Assembly (NCBI RefSeq): GCF_048564905.1
Contig: NC_132989.1
Span: forward strand, 109,532,257 to 109,596,256
Direction of reading: 5' to 3'
From: Vicugna pacos
Taxonomy: Eukaryota > Chordata > Mammalia > Artiodactyla > Camelidae
DNA length: 64,000 nt
Position numbers and translations under genes: made by a program. The notes beneath the pieces are model-generated. The model saw only the letters and a program-made list of their open reading frames with translations. It ran no database searches and had not been told where the DNA came from. Each line of letters starts with the position of its first letter. The stretch's first letter is position 1. Positions 22,693 through 35,323 of this stretch are shown piece after piece.

Positions 22693-24390
22693 TTTAGCAT
22701 TTATGAAGACACTCTCCTTGCTTTTGAAAGAATTAAAGACCAGCATCTGTATGGCTGTGCTTTCCCTGTCACCTGTTAAATGATGCTATCTTCTGTGATT
22801 GCTTTATGCCTTCTTTGACGTGTTTCCCACTTCACCTTCATAACTTCAAACAACATGCCTTTGGGTAGTTTTCTTTTTCATTCCTGTCTGTTTCAGCTCA
22901 TTTGTGATGCCCCTCCCACTGACACCATTCCTAAGCTTTGATACTACTTTTCTCTTGATTCTGTACCCATCTTTATCCCTTTTATATGGGCTTTAAGATC
23001 TGAGCTCATAAGAGATCCATTCACACTGGCCCCAGTTTCTGTTTGTTGGAAATGGTCTCAATTATATGATCAGAATTTCATTTTTTATGTTTTAATTTTA
23101 TAATCTTCCCCATCATTACTTTTTCTAACTTCTAAGGGATAAAACTATCAGCAGAGTGTCTAAATTTATCAGATTCTTTTTATTAGCAGAGTAAGAATAA
23201 AGCATTTGAGGAGCTGAGTGACCCATGACAACCTATCTTTTCTGTCTGCCAAGATACAAGGCTGTGTCATTTATGCATTCAATACTTATAAAAACAAGCT
23301 ATTTCTGCTTCTTTCTCCTTTTATCATAAGGAAAATGCACCATTTCTAATTTCAAATATGTGGATTTCTGATTAATTATACAACATATCATTTTTAAATT
23401 GTATTCTCCCCAATTTTTCTGTTGCATCTGTTACTTTTGAAAAAATAAAAGTGTATTTCATCCTACCAAATTTAAAGACATCAAAACTAGCAATCGTAAA
23501 GGATGTGATGCTATCTGATCCATGCAAGAAAAAACACTGCAGAACACTAATCAGAAACCACATATTCAAAGAGAAGGTTTTAACCTAACTTCAAAAGACT
23601 GGAAAATGAATGAATATGTTTTGAGTTAAAAGAAAACATTTATAGCCTACATATTAATTTTTAAATGATTCCCTGTTTCAATCTGTTTCTTTCTAATATT
23701 TGCCAACCATAAATTGGCCCCTGTCACCACGAGCAAAAAGTCTTGCATGATTAATGCAACCAGCACACACTTAATCCTAAAATGCAAATACTAAAGAGTT
23801 GACAAATAAATAGTGACAAGATTTTATGAACGAGCAGCCACATCAGGGATTTTAACAGACTGTTAAAATATTGCTATATCCAGGTCCTCAGCTGTCACAT
23901 ATTAAATGAGCAAATGAGAATGACTTCGACCTCCGGCTCAGTCTACGAAATTCAGCCCTGCAGTTCCAGGTGTTGTTTTTTCATTAAAAAAAAAAAAAAG
24001 TCCAAGGGTGACACAAAGGAAAAATAAACGTGCTAATGTAAGAGATCGTGTTCTAGAAAAGATGCTTTTCAATATAGGAGTTGGAAAGGATCAGTATTTT
24101 TTCCAATTTCCAATTCTTCGTAATACTTTGTAAAATAGAACAAAAACAAAGAAAAACATAAAATGTTACCAAAAAAAAAAAAAAAGACAGAAAATACAAG
24201 CCCAGGCTCATCCCTCTGGATGTCACAGCATGTTAAGTTGTTAGAAAAGATCCTAATAACTCCTAATTTCTGTATTTACCTTGATACAGGCAAGTAGTTC
24301 AGACTTATCACTGACTACACTTTATCACTTCTCTATCATAAGGAAAAAGTGTGACTGAAAATGAGTCAGAACCATACTAGCCCCAAGCAC
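22693..24390. other. Unique intronic DNA with a conserved-looking core
   Basis: No gene or named repeat. 23690-23965 is repeat-free and rich in homeodomain/POU-like words (GCATGATTAATGCAA, AAAATGCAAATACT, ACATATTAAATGAGC), as often seen in conserved non-coding elements. Two A runs lie at 23986-23999 and 24171-24185. Conservation is not testable here. Confidence 0.35.
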
Positions 24391-24394
24391 TGCT

Positions 24395-24690
24395 ATGTCT
24401 TACCTGCCCCACAACTGACATCTAATAGGCTTCCCTTACTGCCCACTCCCAGGATCACACAGCTGCCAGAGCAGGTCTGTCTCTGTTCACAGTCCTCAAG
24501 GGCTCCTCCTTGCTCTTAGAATAAATCCTTATTCTGCACATGGCCTAGAAGATCCTACAAGAACTGGCCATGCCTGCTTATCCAGTGTCATCATTTCTCC
24601 CTTCTGCCATCATCTTGCAAATACAAGTAGGTCATTGCTCAGAAAAGCTCTAAGCTTCCTCTAGGTCCAAGACCTTCCCACAGGTTAGAC
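24395..24690 (+). mobile_element. L2 LINE fragment
   Basis: AGAATAAATCCTTATTCTGC, TGGCCTAGAAGATCCTACAA, GAACTGGCCATGCCTGCTTA match the L2 segment upstream of its 3' end, in sense. Confidence 0.6.
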
Positions 24691-24729
24691 CCTCATCGTG
24701 GAATCATGCAGCACCACCTGTCCACCCTA

Positions 24730-25194
24730 CAGATTAAAACTGGCTGCAAACACATCAACATTCATCCCATGGAGTGGTAGAGTCAGTGCCCTTACCCTGA
24801 AATCCAGGTGGCTCTGGGATCACTGTGACTAATAGAATATGGTAGAAGCAATGCTGTGCCAATATCTGAACCCAGAATTAAAGAAACTGGAAGCTTCCAC
24901 TTTCTGTCTCTTGAAAGATTCTTTCTGGAACCCTGAGCAACCATATAAGAAGTCTGGTTAGCCTGAAACCATCCTGCTAGAGAGGTCACCTGTAGGCTCT
25001 CCAACTGACAGTCTAGGCACTCCAGGCAAGGTTTAGGCACATACCGTTAACCTCCCAGACCAGCTTATTCACCAGCGGAATACCACCAGTGACCTCAGTT
25101 CATGTCACAGGGAACAAAAGAATTATAGACAAGCCCTATCCAAATGTCTGATTGAAAAAAACGTGGAATATAACACAATGGTTGTTGTTTTAAG
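24730..25194 (+). mobile_element. Older MLT1-like LTR fossil, first part
   Basis: The end of this part reads ATGGTTGTTGTTTTAAGTGA, the typical tail of an MLT1-class LTR, and the body carries TGACTAATAGAATATGG-type text. The tail continues at 25670 past a second LTR, so it has been split by that insertion. Family assignment tentative. Confidence 0.45.
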
Positions 25195-25669
25195 TGACTA
25201 AATATAAAAGCAGAATAATGGCTTTCCCAAAGATGTCCACATCCTAATCCCCAGAACCTTGAACATCAAGTTACTTTCTATGGTAAAAGGGACTTTGCTG
25301 ATGTGATGAAGATTGAGAGGTGGGGATATAATCCTGGATTATCCAGGTGGGCAAAAAGTCATCACAAAGGTCCTTATAAGAGGGAAGCAGAAGGATCAGA
25401 GTCAGAGAGAGACACAGAGAGAGATCAGAAGATGCTGCTGGTTTTGAAGATGAAGGAAGAGACCATGAACCAAGCTGGGAAAAGCAAGGAATGGATTCTC
25501 CCCTAGAGCCTTGGGAAGAAACATGGTCCTGCTAACATCTTGACTTCAGTCCTCTGAAACTCAACATGGGGCTTTGAGACCCCCCAGGACTATAAGATAA
25601 TAAGTTTGTGTTGTCTTAAACTACTAAATTAGTAGTGAGTTGTTACCGTAGCAACAGGAAATTAATGCA
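25195..25669 (+). mobile_element. MLT1D-like LTR fossil inserted in an older LTR
   Basis: Strong resemblance to MLT1D: AATGGCTTTCCCAAAGATGT, AAAAGGGACTTTGCTGATGT, ATCCTGGATTATCCAGGTGG, GGATTCTCCCCTAGAGCC, ATAATAAGTTTGTGTTGTCT and the AGCAACAGGAAATTAATGCA end. The flanks TTAAG and TTTAG may be the decayed 5-bp duplication. No internal region. Confidence 0.8.
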
Positions 25670-25715
25670 TTTAGTTTGAGGGTAAACTGCTACATAATAA
25701 CTGACAAGCAGAACA
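25670..25715 (+). mobile_element. Tail of the older LTR, resumed
   Basis: TTTAGTTTGAGGGTAAACTG then CTACATAATAACTGACAAGC matches the final 45 bp of the LTR type ending at 25194. Confidence 0.45.
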
Positions 25716-26424
25716 CAACGTTCCCCTGCCATCACAACCCCCCACATAACCGTGTTCACACAAATTTTTACCTTGCTTTATCCTGTTCATCACTCAGACC
25801 TGGACTCACAGTTTTACTTCCAGGCATGTACTGAAGAATACATCCTCAACATGTAATTTATTTCTAAGATTATATAATATCTGTGTCCCTACAAGATGAA
25901 AAGTTCCAGAAGGTCAGGTGTATTTGGCTCATCAAGGAATTCTGCATGCATAATACTTGGCATTCAGTAAATATTCGATGTAAATGAATACAGAATAAAG
26001 TAGAATATATGTAATGTATTGGAACCTTAGATTGTAAAAATACATAAAGAAGACAAATTGTGTTAGAATTGTGTTCAATTAATGGGAAAAAATTTTAAGA
26101 ATAAAAAAGTTTTAAAACTGACTATTTAAAAAGTGAAAGTAAATGATGGCTGCATAGACGGGTGCTGAACGCATATTTGAGTATCAAGGATGAAAAATAG
26201 CAAGCTTGACCCTTAACAACCACGCTTTACCAAAAATCTTAACCAACAGTGAAAAAAAAATGAAAGAACTGAATTTTTAGTCATGTCACATTCAACAAAA
26301 TTCCAAAAGAAACTGGTCAAAGAGTCATTTTCACCCTTAAAAAAAGCAGCAGTGAATTTTTTATAAATTGCCTCTTTAACATGGAAAGTTGGACAACACT
26401 GGAAAATACAAAAAAGAAAACTAC

Positions 26425-26610
26425 AGTCATGTCTTGGTATTTGTAGGAGATGGGTTCCAGGAGCCTGCACATGTAGCAAAAATTATGGATTCTCAAGTCC
26501 CTCACATAAAATGATGTAGCACGTGATCTGCAATTCCAAGACCCAGTAATAACCGTTGATATCAGCTTGAAATATATCCCCTCGGTCTTTTTCCCCTTAA
26601 AATATAATCC
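26425..26610 (+). mobile_element. MER2/Tigger-type DNA transposon remnant
   Basis: CAGTCATGTCTTGGTATTTG, GAGATGGGTTCCAGGAGCC, TATGGATTCTCAAGTCCCTC and ACATAAAATGATGTAGCAC correspond to the 5' end of MER2-like Tigger elements, starting with the pogo-type CAGT terminus. Confidence 0.65.
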
Positions 26611-26632
26611 TATGCACAACTGGGATCACATA

Positions 26633-26962
26633 AGAAATGCTCCTTCATAATAGATTCACAGACATAGAAAACAAACTGTAGTTTCGGAAAAGAGGGAGGG
26701 AGGAATAGACTAGGAGTTTGGGATTAAAAGATTCACATTACTATACGTAAAACAGAAAAACAACAAAGACCCACCATATAGCACAGGGAACTATATTCAA
26801 TTTCTTGCAATGAGCCATAATAGAAAACAAACTGAAAAAATATATATGTATGTATGTATAACTGAATCTCTTCGCTGTACACCTGAAACTAACACTGTAA
26901 ATCGACTACACTTCAATTAAAGATAAGAACTATTTTTACAAATAGAAATGCTACTTCATAAT
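26633..26962 (+). mobile_element. L1 3'UTR tail with 19-bp target duplication
   Basis: The body (26652-26943) carries the GGGAACTATATTCAATTTCT and GTAAATCGACTACACTTCAA blocks. It is flanked by AGAAATGCTCCTTCATAAT (26633-26651) and AGAAATGCTACTTCATAAT (26944-26962), 18 of 19 identical. A 5'-truncated artiodactyl-type L1. Confidence 0.88.
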
Positions 26963-27039
26963 CTTGATTTTTCATAAATATTTTCCCACAACATTAAATG
27001 TTGTTTGCTAACATGTTTTCAAGAGCTAAACAGGAAGTT

Positions 27040-27240
27040 GACGTACAGATGTCTCAATAAAACATTTCACCAACATTTTTATATTATAAAAGTTAAAAGC
27101 ATATATCTACAAATAAAACTTAGATTTGTAAGGAGACTTCCTAGTGTGAAATTCCTAGGTCAAAGCATGGAAACATATTTTAAGGCTCTTGATTCACATA
27201 CATCGGCACTTCTGATTGCAAGGTATGATAAAAGGCATTT
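27040..27240 (-). mobile_element. Possible old L1 fragment, minus strand
   Basis: AAATTCCTAGGTCAAAGCAT and TTTTAAGGCTCTTGATTCAC resemble the antisense L1ME ORF2 end. Short and diverged. The surrounding plus-strand open frame of 92 codons lacks any other protein signature. Confidence 0.35.
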
Positions 27241-28179
27241 GAGAAATAAAATATACTACGTGAAGATTAACAACAAAGACTAATACATCAAAAGGACTGA
27301 GAAGTCGAGCAAGAAAAAGAAACCTGTGTTGAACTGGAAGAGAGATATTTTTAACAATATAAAGATATTTCTCTACCCTATACAGCAGGCAGTACCCCAG
27401 GCACCCACTGGTAGTCTTCAGCTTCATGACAACTTCTGTTTCTATGATTGGAAAGGTTCTTCTACCTCAAGATCATAAAACAATTTATCTATATATAATT
27501 TGAACATTTAACTCTTTCATCCATCAAAAGCATATTTTGGCATCAGGAACACGTGAGGTCCTCCATGTTCTTTTTTTAAAAAATGAGAAGTTGATATTTC
27601 TGTTAGGAGATATTGACAAGGCTTAGCGTCCTTATCCATTTCCAATGCCATTTTTATCAGACCCTAAATTGCCATATAGAACTAAATCTCCCTTGAGCTC
27701 TCTGTTCCATTACACCAGGCTCTACCATACCACACTTCTTAAATATTTGCAAATGTATAATATATTTTCATGACTTGAAGGAAATGTTACTTTCATTACA
27801 CGTTTCCAATTTTTTCCGGGATATCCTCATATGTACATGTATTTCATTTAACAAATGAGTTCAACATACATAAGTAATTCAACATCCATACTGTTATACA
27901 GATGTAACTGAAGTGACTTCATTGTCCACAAATGGTAGGTACTTAGAGATGTTGGATTTATTCTTCTAGGTAAAGAAAGTACAATTTGGTCAAGTTTCAA
28001 AATTTGAATCTTATTGGGATTTCCAGAAGAATTATGTTGAATTCATTGGGGGAGACTTTTCCATACAAAGTCCCAGAACAAGGCAGGAGATGGAACTTAC
28101 ATAAAGGGCTGTGATCAAGCTGATGAAACTAAACCAGCTAATATGCACAGGGACTCACACTGTATATAATTTTTAAATG

Positions 28180-28290
28180 TAATCCTCATAACTAACACAT
28201 AAAGTGGACACTAGTATGATTCCTGGTTTACAGAGAAGTAAATTAAAGCTAAGTAACTTGTGTCACACATACATGGGGAGTTACAAAATC
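28180..28290 (-). mobile_element. MIR fragment, minus strand
   Basis: GATTCCTGGTTTACAGAGAA, AGCTAAGTAACTTGTGTCAC: antisense MIR core. 27241-28179 and 28291-29330 contain nothing I can name. Confidence 0.55.
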
Positions 28291-29334
28291 ATACAATTTT
28301 TTTTGTTGTTTTTTCCCTTTTCATTCGGAGTAAATGAAAAGTTCAACCTCCAACTTCTTTTACCAACTGCATCCATTAACCAGAACTCAGCTTTCTGTAA
28401 AGTTCTGTGATTGGATGAATTCACTTCCCAATCTCCGTCCTGATCAGTTCCAATCCAGGTAAACAAAACACATGAACTCTGTAGTTTCTTAGTATCCAAG
28501 AAACAGAACACAGTTTGCAAAAGAGAATCTGAGGTCAAGGCTGGTTCCAGGATAATTCTTTGGGGAAAAGAAAGGAAAGAACAATATTATTTTATTTTTT
28601 AGGAATGGTTTTTCTAACATTTTCTTCATAACAAGTCCATGAACCCCCCAAAATATGAGCACATTTATACTGGCCAATTCAGCCATATTTTGTGCCAATA
28701 AAATGAAACTTACTTCTCCAATTCCACCAGTTAAAGAACCACATGACCTAATTTGGTATTTTGAGATGTCAGTGAATAAAGAATTGAAATAACTCACTGT
28801 ATTGAGGTTAAAAGAGATTAAAAAGGGATTTAATAAAATTAAACTGGTGGACAGGAAAGAACATATTTTCCTCTTCCCTTAAAATTTATGGGGAGGGTTG
28901 CTGAATAGCCCTAGAATTCTAGATTTCTAAGTTTATTTCATTTGCTGATCTAAAATGTAAAAAAGTTTCTGAGAGAAACTGGTTATTTACAGAGCTCGTG
29001 TTTAGACAACTTAACAACCTTTTGGTTTAAAAATGTTAAAACGTATGAAAACATAGAAACTAGAAATACCTTCTCTTCCATGTTCCTGCCAATACGTCTA
29101 TTCTACTTTAAAAAGGTGTTGCTCCTTTAACACAAAAGGAAACTAACAACAAACCAATGGCCAATATTCCCATAATGTGCCTCAAGTTTCCCTAAGCAAC
29201 AGCATTATTCTTTCTCCTAAAAAGTAACTATTCTTCTCAAACATTACATTGGTTTTTGCAAAGCTTTTGCAGTCTTAGTCTTTATGACGATAGTTGGAAA
29301 TCAAGAGGGCCATTCCTTCTTAAATCTTCAACAG

Positions 29335-29520
29335 TGACCTATTCATCCTTCCAATAAACACTTATCAAATGTTTATTATATGTTAAGTACTATGGTAGCC
29401 ATGGGGTATACAAAGCTGGAGAAAACACGGCTCTTTCCTCAAAGAAGTTCAAGCTAGTGTGGAAATGACATGTGGAGGTATGAACTGAAGCACACACAAA
29501 ATTCTTATGCAGTTGATATC
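29335..29520 (-). mobile_element. L2 LINE 3' end, minus strand
   Basis: CCAATAAACACTTATCAAAT, GTTTATTATATGTTAAGTAC and ATGGGGTATACAAAGCTGGA are the reverse complement of the L2 3' terminus. Confidence 0.6.
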
Positions 29521-32500
29521 TTGATTGAACTGGAGCTCATCACTTGTCACTGCTACCGAGCATGAACATCTGAGTACATTATTTGGAGAACCAATGGGGA
29601 AGGCCCAACAGAAGTGGTAAGTTTGTTTGCTGAGTAATAGAAAAATCTTACTAGCAAATGAAATTTCATACTATAAGAATATATGTAATGTGCAAGAGTT
29701 TATAATATACAATGTTATAAATCGGTAAAATCAGTGTGTACTGTTACCTCAAAAAATACTTTTACTCCTGCTCTCATTTTCCTAAAAGTGAGCCCACAGC
29801 ATCAGGAACCCTTTGCTTGATTCCCAGATTTATGTCTTGAACATCTTTCTCCACTAAAATGGCCCAGACTCTTTAGGCACATGACTTAGTCTGTGTCTTA
29901 GGCAGAAAAAAGAAAATAGAGTGGATCAGGAACATTCTTTTGTGGCCAGAAAGCAAGGATGGTTTCATAGCAGGAAGGACGTGCTAGAATGGCAAAGGAG
30001 CTGCCTAAAGGTGTTGCACAGAAGAAGTTGTGAAAAGCCAAGCATCACAAAGAGAATAATACTTATTAATAATCAGAACAAAGTGAGTCCATAATTAGAT
30101 TCAAAAGAGAAAAGGTAATATAAATTGCTAAGTTAGTACAAGTTATAAAGAACACTTTTATATACAACAGAAGATAAACATAAATTTGTGCTCAGTGTAA
30201 TAATCAAGGAGTGTTAACTGATGGATTCTTCAGAAGTCAGCTTTAGTTACATCTGTGTAAGTCAGGTGACTACAAAGAAAGCAAGTGAACAGTCTCAAAA
30301 GTCAGCCCTTGGCTGATATCTATAGGAAATCCACTCCCTCCACGCATTTGGTGAGTTTGGTAAAGACTGACTTCAGGGACCCAGGAAGGCATCACTTTGG
30401 GCATCCCTACCTCACAGCTGTTGGACTATCTCACCGGCTCCACTCTCACTGCTTTCCACCATCTCCCTCTTCACTCTCCTGGGTTCCCTCTGTGTCTCCT
30501 TCCTTTGAAGCCCAGCATCTCTCTACTGCACAGAGAAACCGAGTTTTTTAAACCCTACATCAGGAAACTCACATACTCAAACACATGCAGTTATTTGGAA
30601 GAACAAAAGCCCTTCAGCGAACCGGGGGCCCACCCAACCTGGGAAGGCAGACACAGTTATAAACAGCAGAAAGTCTCCTAGTTACATTTAAAATTATTAA
30701 CTGTGTTACTATGTGCTTTCCACAGACTGCATTCTTTATAATAATTCTTCAATCATATCTTAATGGTCACAAATAATTTCTAAATTACCTGTATATTATT
30801 CCCTCCATAATGTGGATTTTCTATGTTTTTCAGGAATATATAGGATGTAAAGGAATGTCCTTTACTCAAGTGCTTTTCTCTCATTATTTGTTAATCAGTC
30901 TAACAGCCTTGAGAAGTCAGGGACTTCCTGAGGAAGTTAGTTTATCCTCAGGAAGTTATTTCCCAGTCAAAGAGGAATAAACAGACATGCTAACCTGATT
31001 TTTAAGGTCGGACTGTGTCCGTGACTCTAACGAGCAAACATTTCCAGAATCAAGATGTTTGTCCTAAAATGTTGGTTCCCAACCTCCTCCATATTCCTTC
31101 TTTGCCTTAGATGAGCTCAGAAATTGGTCCTTTAGTGTAAAACCTTCCAAATAACGCAAAGAAAGGTGGTGGGTACACAGTATTATGGAATGATAGCCTG
31201 TTTGTCCCTGACAACTCCAATTATATGCGATCCATGGAAACCCCTGCACAAGGAATGTGTGGCCTCTCCATAACTAATCGTTTTAGTGAAAGACTGGATG
31301 TCTTTAAGGCACGTTTCGACCTTATTCAGTGTTGCCAGAGGAGGGTCTGTTTAGAAGACTTCACTTTTCCCCAAGTGAGTCCAAATGGATTTTTCCAAAC
31401 TCTTCACAGTCTTAGGCGCCATGCTGTATCCTCCTCTCCACCCTCCACCTTCTACCACACAGCCAAAGCCAAGCCCCAGGCTACCACGATGCTTTTCCCC
31501 AACTCCTCCAGCTATAGCACCTCTTCAAACCACTAGCTGGGACACAATCCCAAACCATCCCAAATTACTATTTAACTGTTTCACAAGTGTTTATTTCCCC
31601 CAGTAATTGCCAAGGTTCTGGAAGCACCAGATCCTGTCATAAAATCAGATTCTTCGGGGAACTAAACAGCTAACAGCAATATTGCGAAGGATGACTGTTT
31701 ATGGCATTAGAGGATGAGGGAGACTCGAGAGGGGCAGGCTGGATGGGCCACTTCAATCCATTAAATTAAACCCAAAATCAGTTCTGAAAATTCTTCAGGT
31801 AGAAGAAAACATATCTGAGGGTAGGGCTCATTCTCTGTGCTACCAGTTTGTGACTAGCATACATTTTGTAGCCCCATTTTATACAGTGCCTAAACAAGTG
31901 TATTTAACCTAGATTAATGACATCCTTTAATAAATTCCCATTTGGTTAAATTAATGAAATTACTGAAATTACTGATAAGATATCTTCAGAATGATTCAAG
32001 CCTCTATTACAAATACATTTAGTTGTACTTAGATAAACCATTAGCTTAAATGTACTAATTATTTATTGAGTATTTTTTTTTTACAAATGACAAAACATAG
32101 GTGAGGGAAATAAGCATAAAATAATCTGATACGTGGGATTAGAATATCGAAGATCTAACATTTTCTCCCTCCCAACTCTACATAAAGGCACTGAGAGACT
32201 CTGGATGCCTCAGTTAAGTATTACTTGAAGATATTCTTAAACACACATACACACATACACACACACACATACATACACACACACATACACACACACACAG
32301 AGAAACCTAATTTCCTTCTAAGACTATTAAATGACATTTTTGCCATTCTGGGTAATTCATTTGGGAAGATAATTCCCTCAAGAAATTAAACTTGAGTCTT
32401 GAGTTCTCGAGTCTGGGATGGTATTTATGACTTCAGTGTACATTTCTGGGCTTACATAACCATTTTGTGGATACTGAGTTGATGAGCTTTTCTCTGCTTA

Positions 32501-33545
32501 AGCTAATCCTCAGATTAAAATTCGACTTCTTTATTAAATTGGGCACATTGAACCTATAAAATGCTCAAATCGCCAAAGGTAATTGGTGCAGTTTTTCAAA
32601 AGTCACCTAACTTACAATTAAGCAGTAGCTTCAGCAATAAAGGAAACTTGATCAGGAAGCAGTAAGTTGCTAATTTAATTACCAAAACGCGTTAAGCTTC
32701 AAATGCTAAAGCCTTGCAAAGCATTCTTAAATGATCCTGAAGTTTTCAGAGATAAAGTTTAAAATTTAATTTTTAGAGGCAAAACAAACCTCTATCCTAA
32801 TCAATTATCACCTTCCTCATACACTGAGTAAAAGCTAAAAGCCATTTCTGATTTTGGAATCTCTCCCTCTCCATAAGGTGCCCCACCCCACTGTCCAATT
32901 TGGATAAATGTCATTTTATAACTATTCTTCAGGGGATTTCTTCAGTGTCATTTTCTTTCTCTAGTTCTTTATATTCCTCTTCTTGTGTTATCACTCCATT
33001 TGGTGTTGTGTCAAAGACAGAATTTCATTCAACTGTAATAGACTGCTTCAGGGTCCATTTCCAGTCTTCCAAGGCACATGGTCTGAGATTGAGATCTACC
33101 ACTTGTCTGCATTTCCAGCTAAAGAATAATTCCACGGCCCAGGTTAAAAGGGAAAACAGGCAATACCACTACTCAGCACTTTTCTCTTACATACACTAGA
33201 GATCCTGTATCATGATTAACTTACATGTCAATTTCAAACCCTAACTCTGGTGCAGTCTTTTAGGGCAGTTACGGTAACTGAGAAACTAAACCTTCAACAG
33301 TGCAATAGAAAAGCAGCTTGGAGTGTTGACTTTTGCTTTCCATAAATGAGGATTTGAAGTCAACTTCTAAGACGATACATGTTTCCGTGTGTAAAACTAG
33401 CAATCTAGACACGATTATGAGTTGATATTTGAAAAGGTATTTCTCTTAAGGACTTTCAAAATACATCCTGATATAAACTTATAACAATGATTCGTATGAA
33501 ACTCTCAGTAGTTTTGCATGACAATTTTACAAAACAATTAAGTAT
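29521..33545. other. Unique intronic DNA with one microsatellite
   Basis: No gene or firmly named repeat. 31380-31560 is C/T-rich. 32490-32760 is repeat-free with AATTAACC/TTAATTACC-type words and reads like conserved non-coding DNA. A CA-type microsatellite is listed separately. Confidence 0.4.
32240..32299 (+). repeat. Compound (CA)n / (CATA)n microsatellite
   Basis: About 60 bp of ACACACATACACACATACAC-type repeats, interrupted by CATA units. Confidence 0.95.
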
Positions 33546-33549
33546 AAAT

Positions 33550-33745
33550 CTTAGACAGAACTCAGGGCTCAAAGCTCATCTTTGCCACTTACTAGTTTAA
33601 CATGACTTTGGGCCACCCTAATTTTTCCCCAGTCTCCCTGTTTTCATCTGCCAAATGGAAACATTTATGCTTACTTCACAAGAGAAGTATGAAGATGAAA
33701 CAAAGTTGAATGTAATAGTGCTCATGAAAGGACGACTAAGAACCT
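33550..33745 (+). mobile_element. MIR SINE
   Basis: TTTGCCACTTACTAGTTTAA, AACATGACTTTGGGCCACC, GTTTTCATCTGCCAAATGGA follow MIR order. 33746-34450 is otherwise unannotated. Confidence 0.65.
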
Positions 33746-34457
33746 GAAATTAGTGTCCCAAAAATGTTTGTTGAATTTTTTGGACAGTCAGAAAAGAATT
33801 TTTGGGAAACAGAACCTACCTTGAGTTAAAAGCATCATCTTTCTCTTCCTTGAGTGATTTCTGTGAATTTTGTTTGACGAGTATATTCAAGAAGTAAAAA
33901 GAAGATAACATAAAGAAGACAAAGAGAATAAAAGCAAAGCCAGATGTCTGGACATTTTCAAAATAGCTCTATTTAGAACTGGTCTAATTTGGGCGCTGAA
34001 AAAAATGACAGTCCATGACTGTATAAATAAACTGGTGATTTTAGGGTTCATGGAAAGAATATCACCAACAATTCTTCATAAATCAACTCATTTCACAGGG
34101 CTCAAATGAAACATTTTAAAATGCACTTCCATCAGGGAGTTAAATAAATGAGCAATTTCAGAAAGTAATGTCATGTGAATCTGTTGAAAGACTATTTTAA
34201 AATCATGAGCTGACTTTAAGGCCGTGTTTCCATCTCTAGAAACCAACCTACCCAAGTAGGTGGAGACCCTGTTACCATTTGAGGCAGATTGTCTCCTTCC
34301 TCTGGAAGTACTAATCAATTGGGGCTCAATCATCTTTCTCAGACTCTTCTGAAAGCCTTCCTCAGTTCTGCAACCAGCTCAAACTAGGCAGCTAGACAGC
34401 AGGTGGACAAAAGAGAGTCAAACAGCTTCATGCTCCAAAGGCAACAGCTTTTTTTTT

Positions 34458-35159
34458 AAGGTTATGCTTTTTTCTATATCAGGAGGGAACTCAAATTTGA
34501 AAAGATATCTGCACCTCAGTGTTCATAGCAGCAGTATTTACAACAGCCAAGAAGTGGAAGCAACCTATATGTCCATCGACAGATGATTGGATAAAGAAAC
34601 TGTGGTATATTTATACAATGGAATACTACTCAGCCATAAAAGTGATAAAATAATGCCATTTGCAGCAACATGAATGGTCCTGGAGAATGTCATTCTAAGT
34701 GAAGTAAGCCAGAAAGAGAAAGAAAAATACCATATGATATCACTCATATGTGGAATCTAAAAAAACAAAAACAAAAACAAAAAAACACCCACAAATGAAC
34801 TTATTTACAAAACAGAAACAGACTCACAGGCATAGAAAACAAACATGGTTATCGGGGGAAAAGAGTGGGAAGGGATAAATTGGGAGTTTGAGATTTTCAG
34901 ATACTAACTATTGTATATAAAACAGATAAATAAATTTCTTCTGTGTAGCATAGGGAACTATATTCAATATCTTGTAATAACCTATAATGAAAAAGAATAT
35001 GAAAACAAAAATATGTATGTATATGTATGATTGAAACAATATGTTGTACACCAGACTGATGCAACGTTGTAAACCAGCTATACTTCAATTTAAAAAAACA
35101 GTAAGTTAGAGCAAAGCAAAGAAATAAATAAGTAAATAAATAAAGGTTACACTTTCTCC
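34458..35159 (+). mobile_element. 5'-truncated L1 with decayed target duplication
   Basis: The body (34475-35142) starts in ORF2 (GATATCTGCACCTCAGTGTT, AATGGAATACTACTCAGCCA) and includes the GGGAACTATATTCAATATCT 3'UTR block and a long A-rich tail with AAATA units. It is flanked by AAGGTTATGCTTTTTTC (34458-34474) and AAGGTTACACTTTCTCC (35143-35159), 13 of 17 identical, so it is older than the neighbour at 35342. Confidence 0.88.
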
Positions 35160-35194
35160 TAATTGGACCATCTTTCACCAAAACAATACTGTGT

Positions 35195-35323
35195 TACACT
35201 CCTGCCTGACAATTTATTAGGTGTATAATCTTGAGCAAATCTCCTCATTTCTCTGTGCCATGGGTATTTCTTTGTAAAATGAGTGTATTCGATCAGAAAA
35301 TTGCCAAAGCCCTTTGTAGCTCT
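35195..35323 (+). mobile_element. MIR SINE interrupted by a young L1
   Basis: GTGTATAATCTTGAGCAAAT, CATTTCTCTGTGCCATGGG, TTTGTAAAATGAGTGTATTC match MIR. Its 3' tail (CTCTAAGAATTCTAGGATTC) became the target duplication of the L1 at 35342. Confidence 0.65.
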
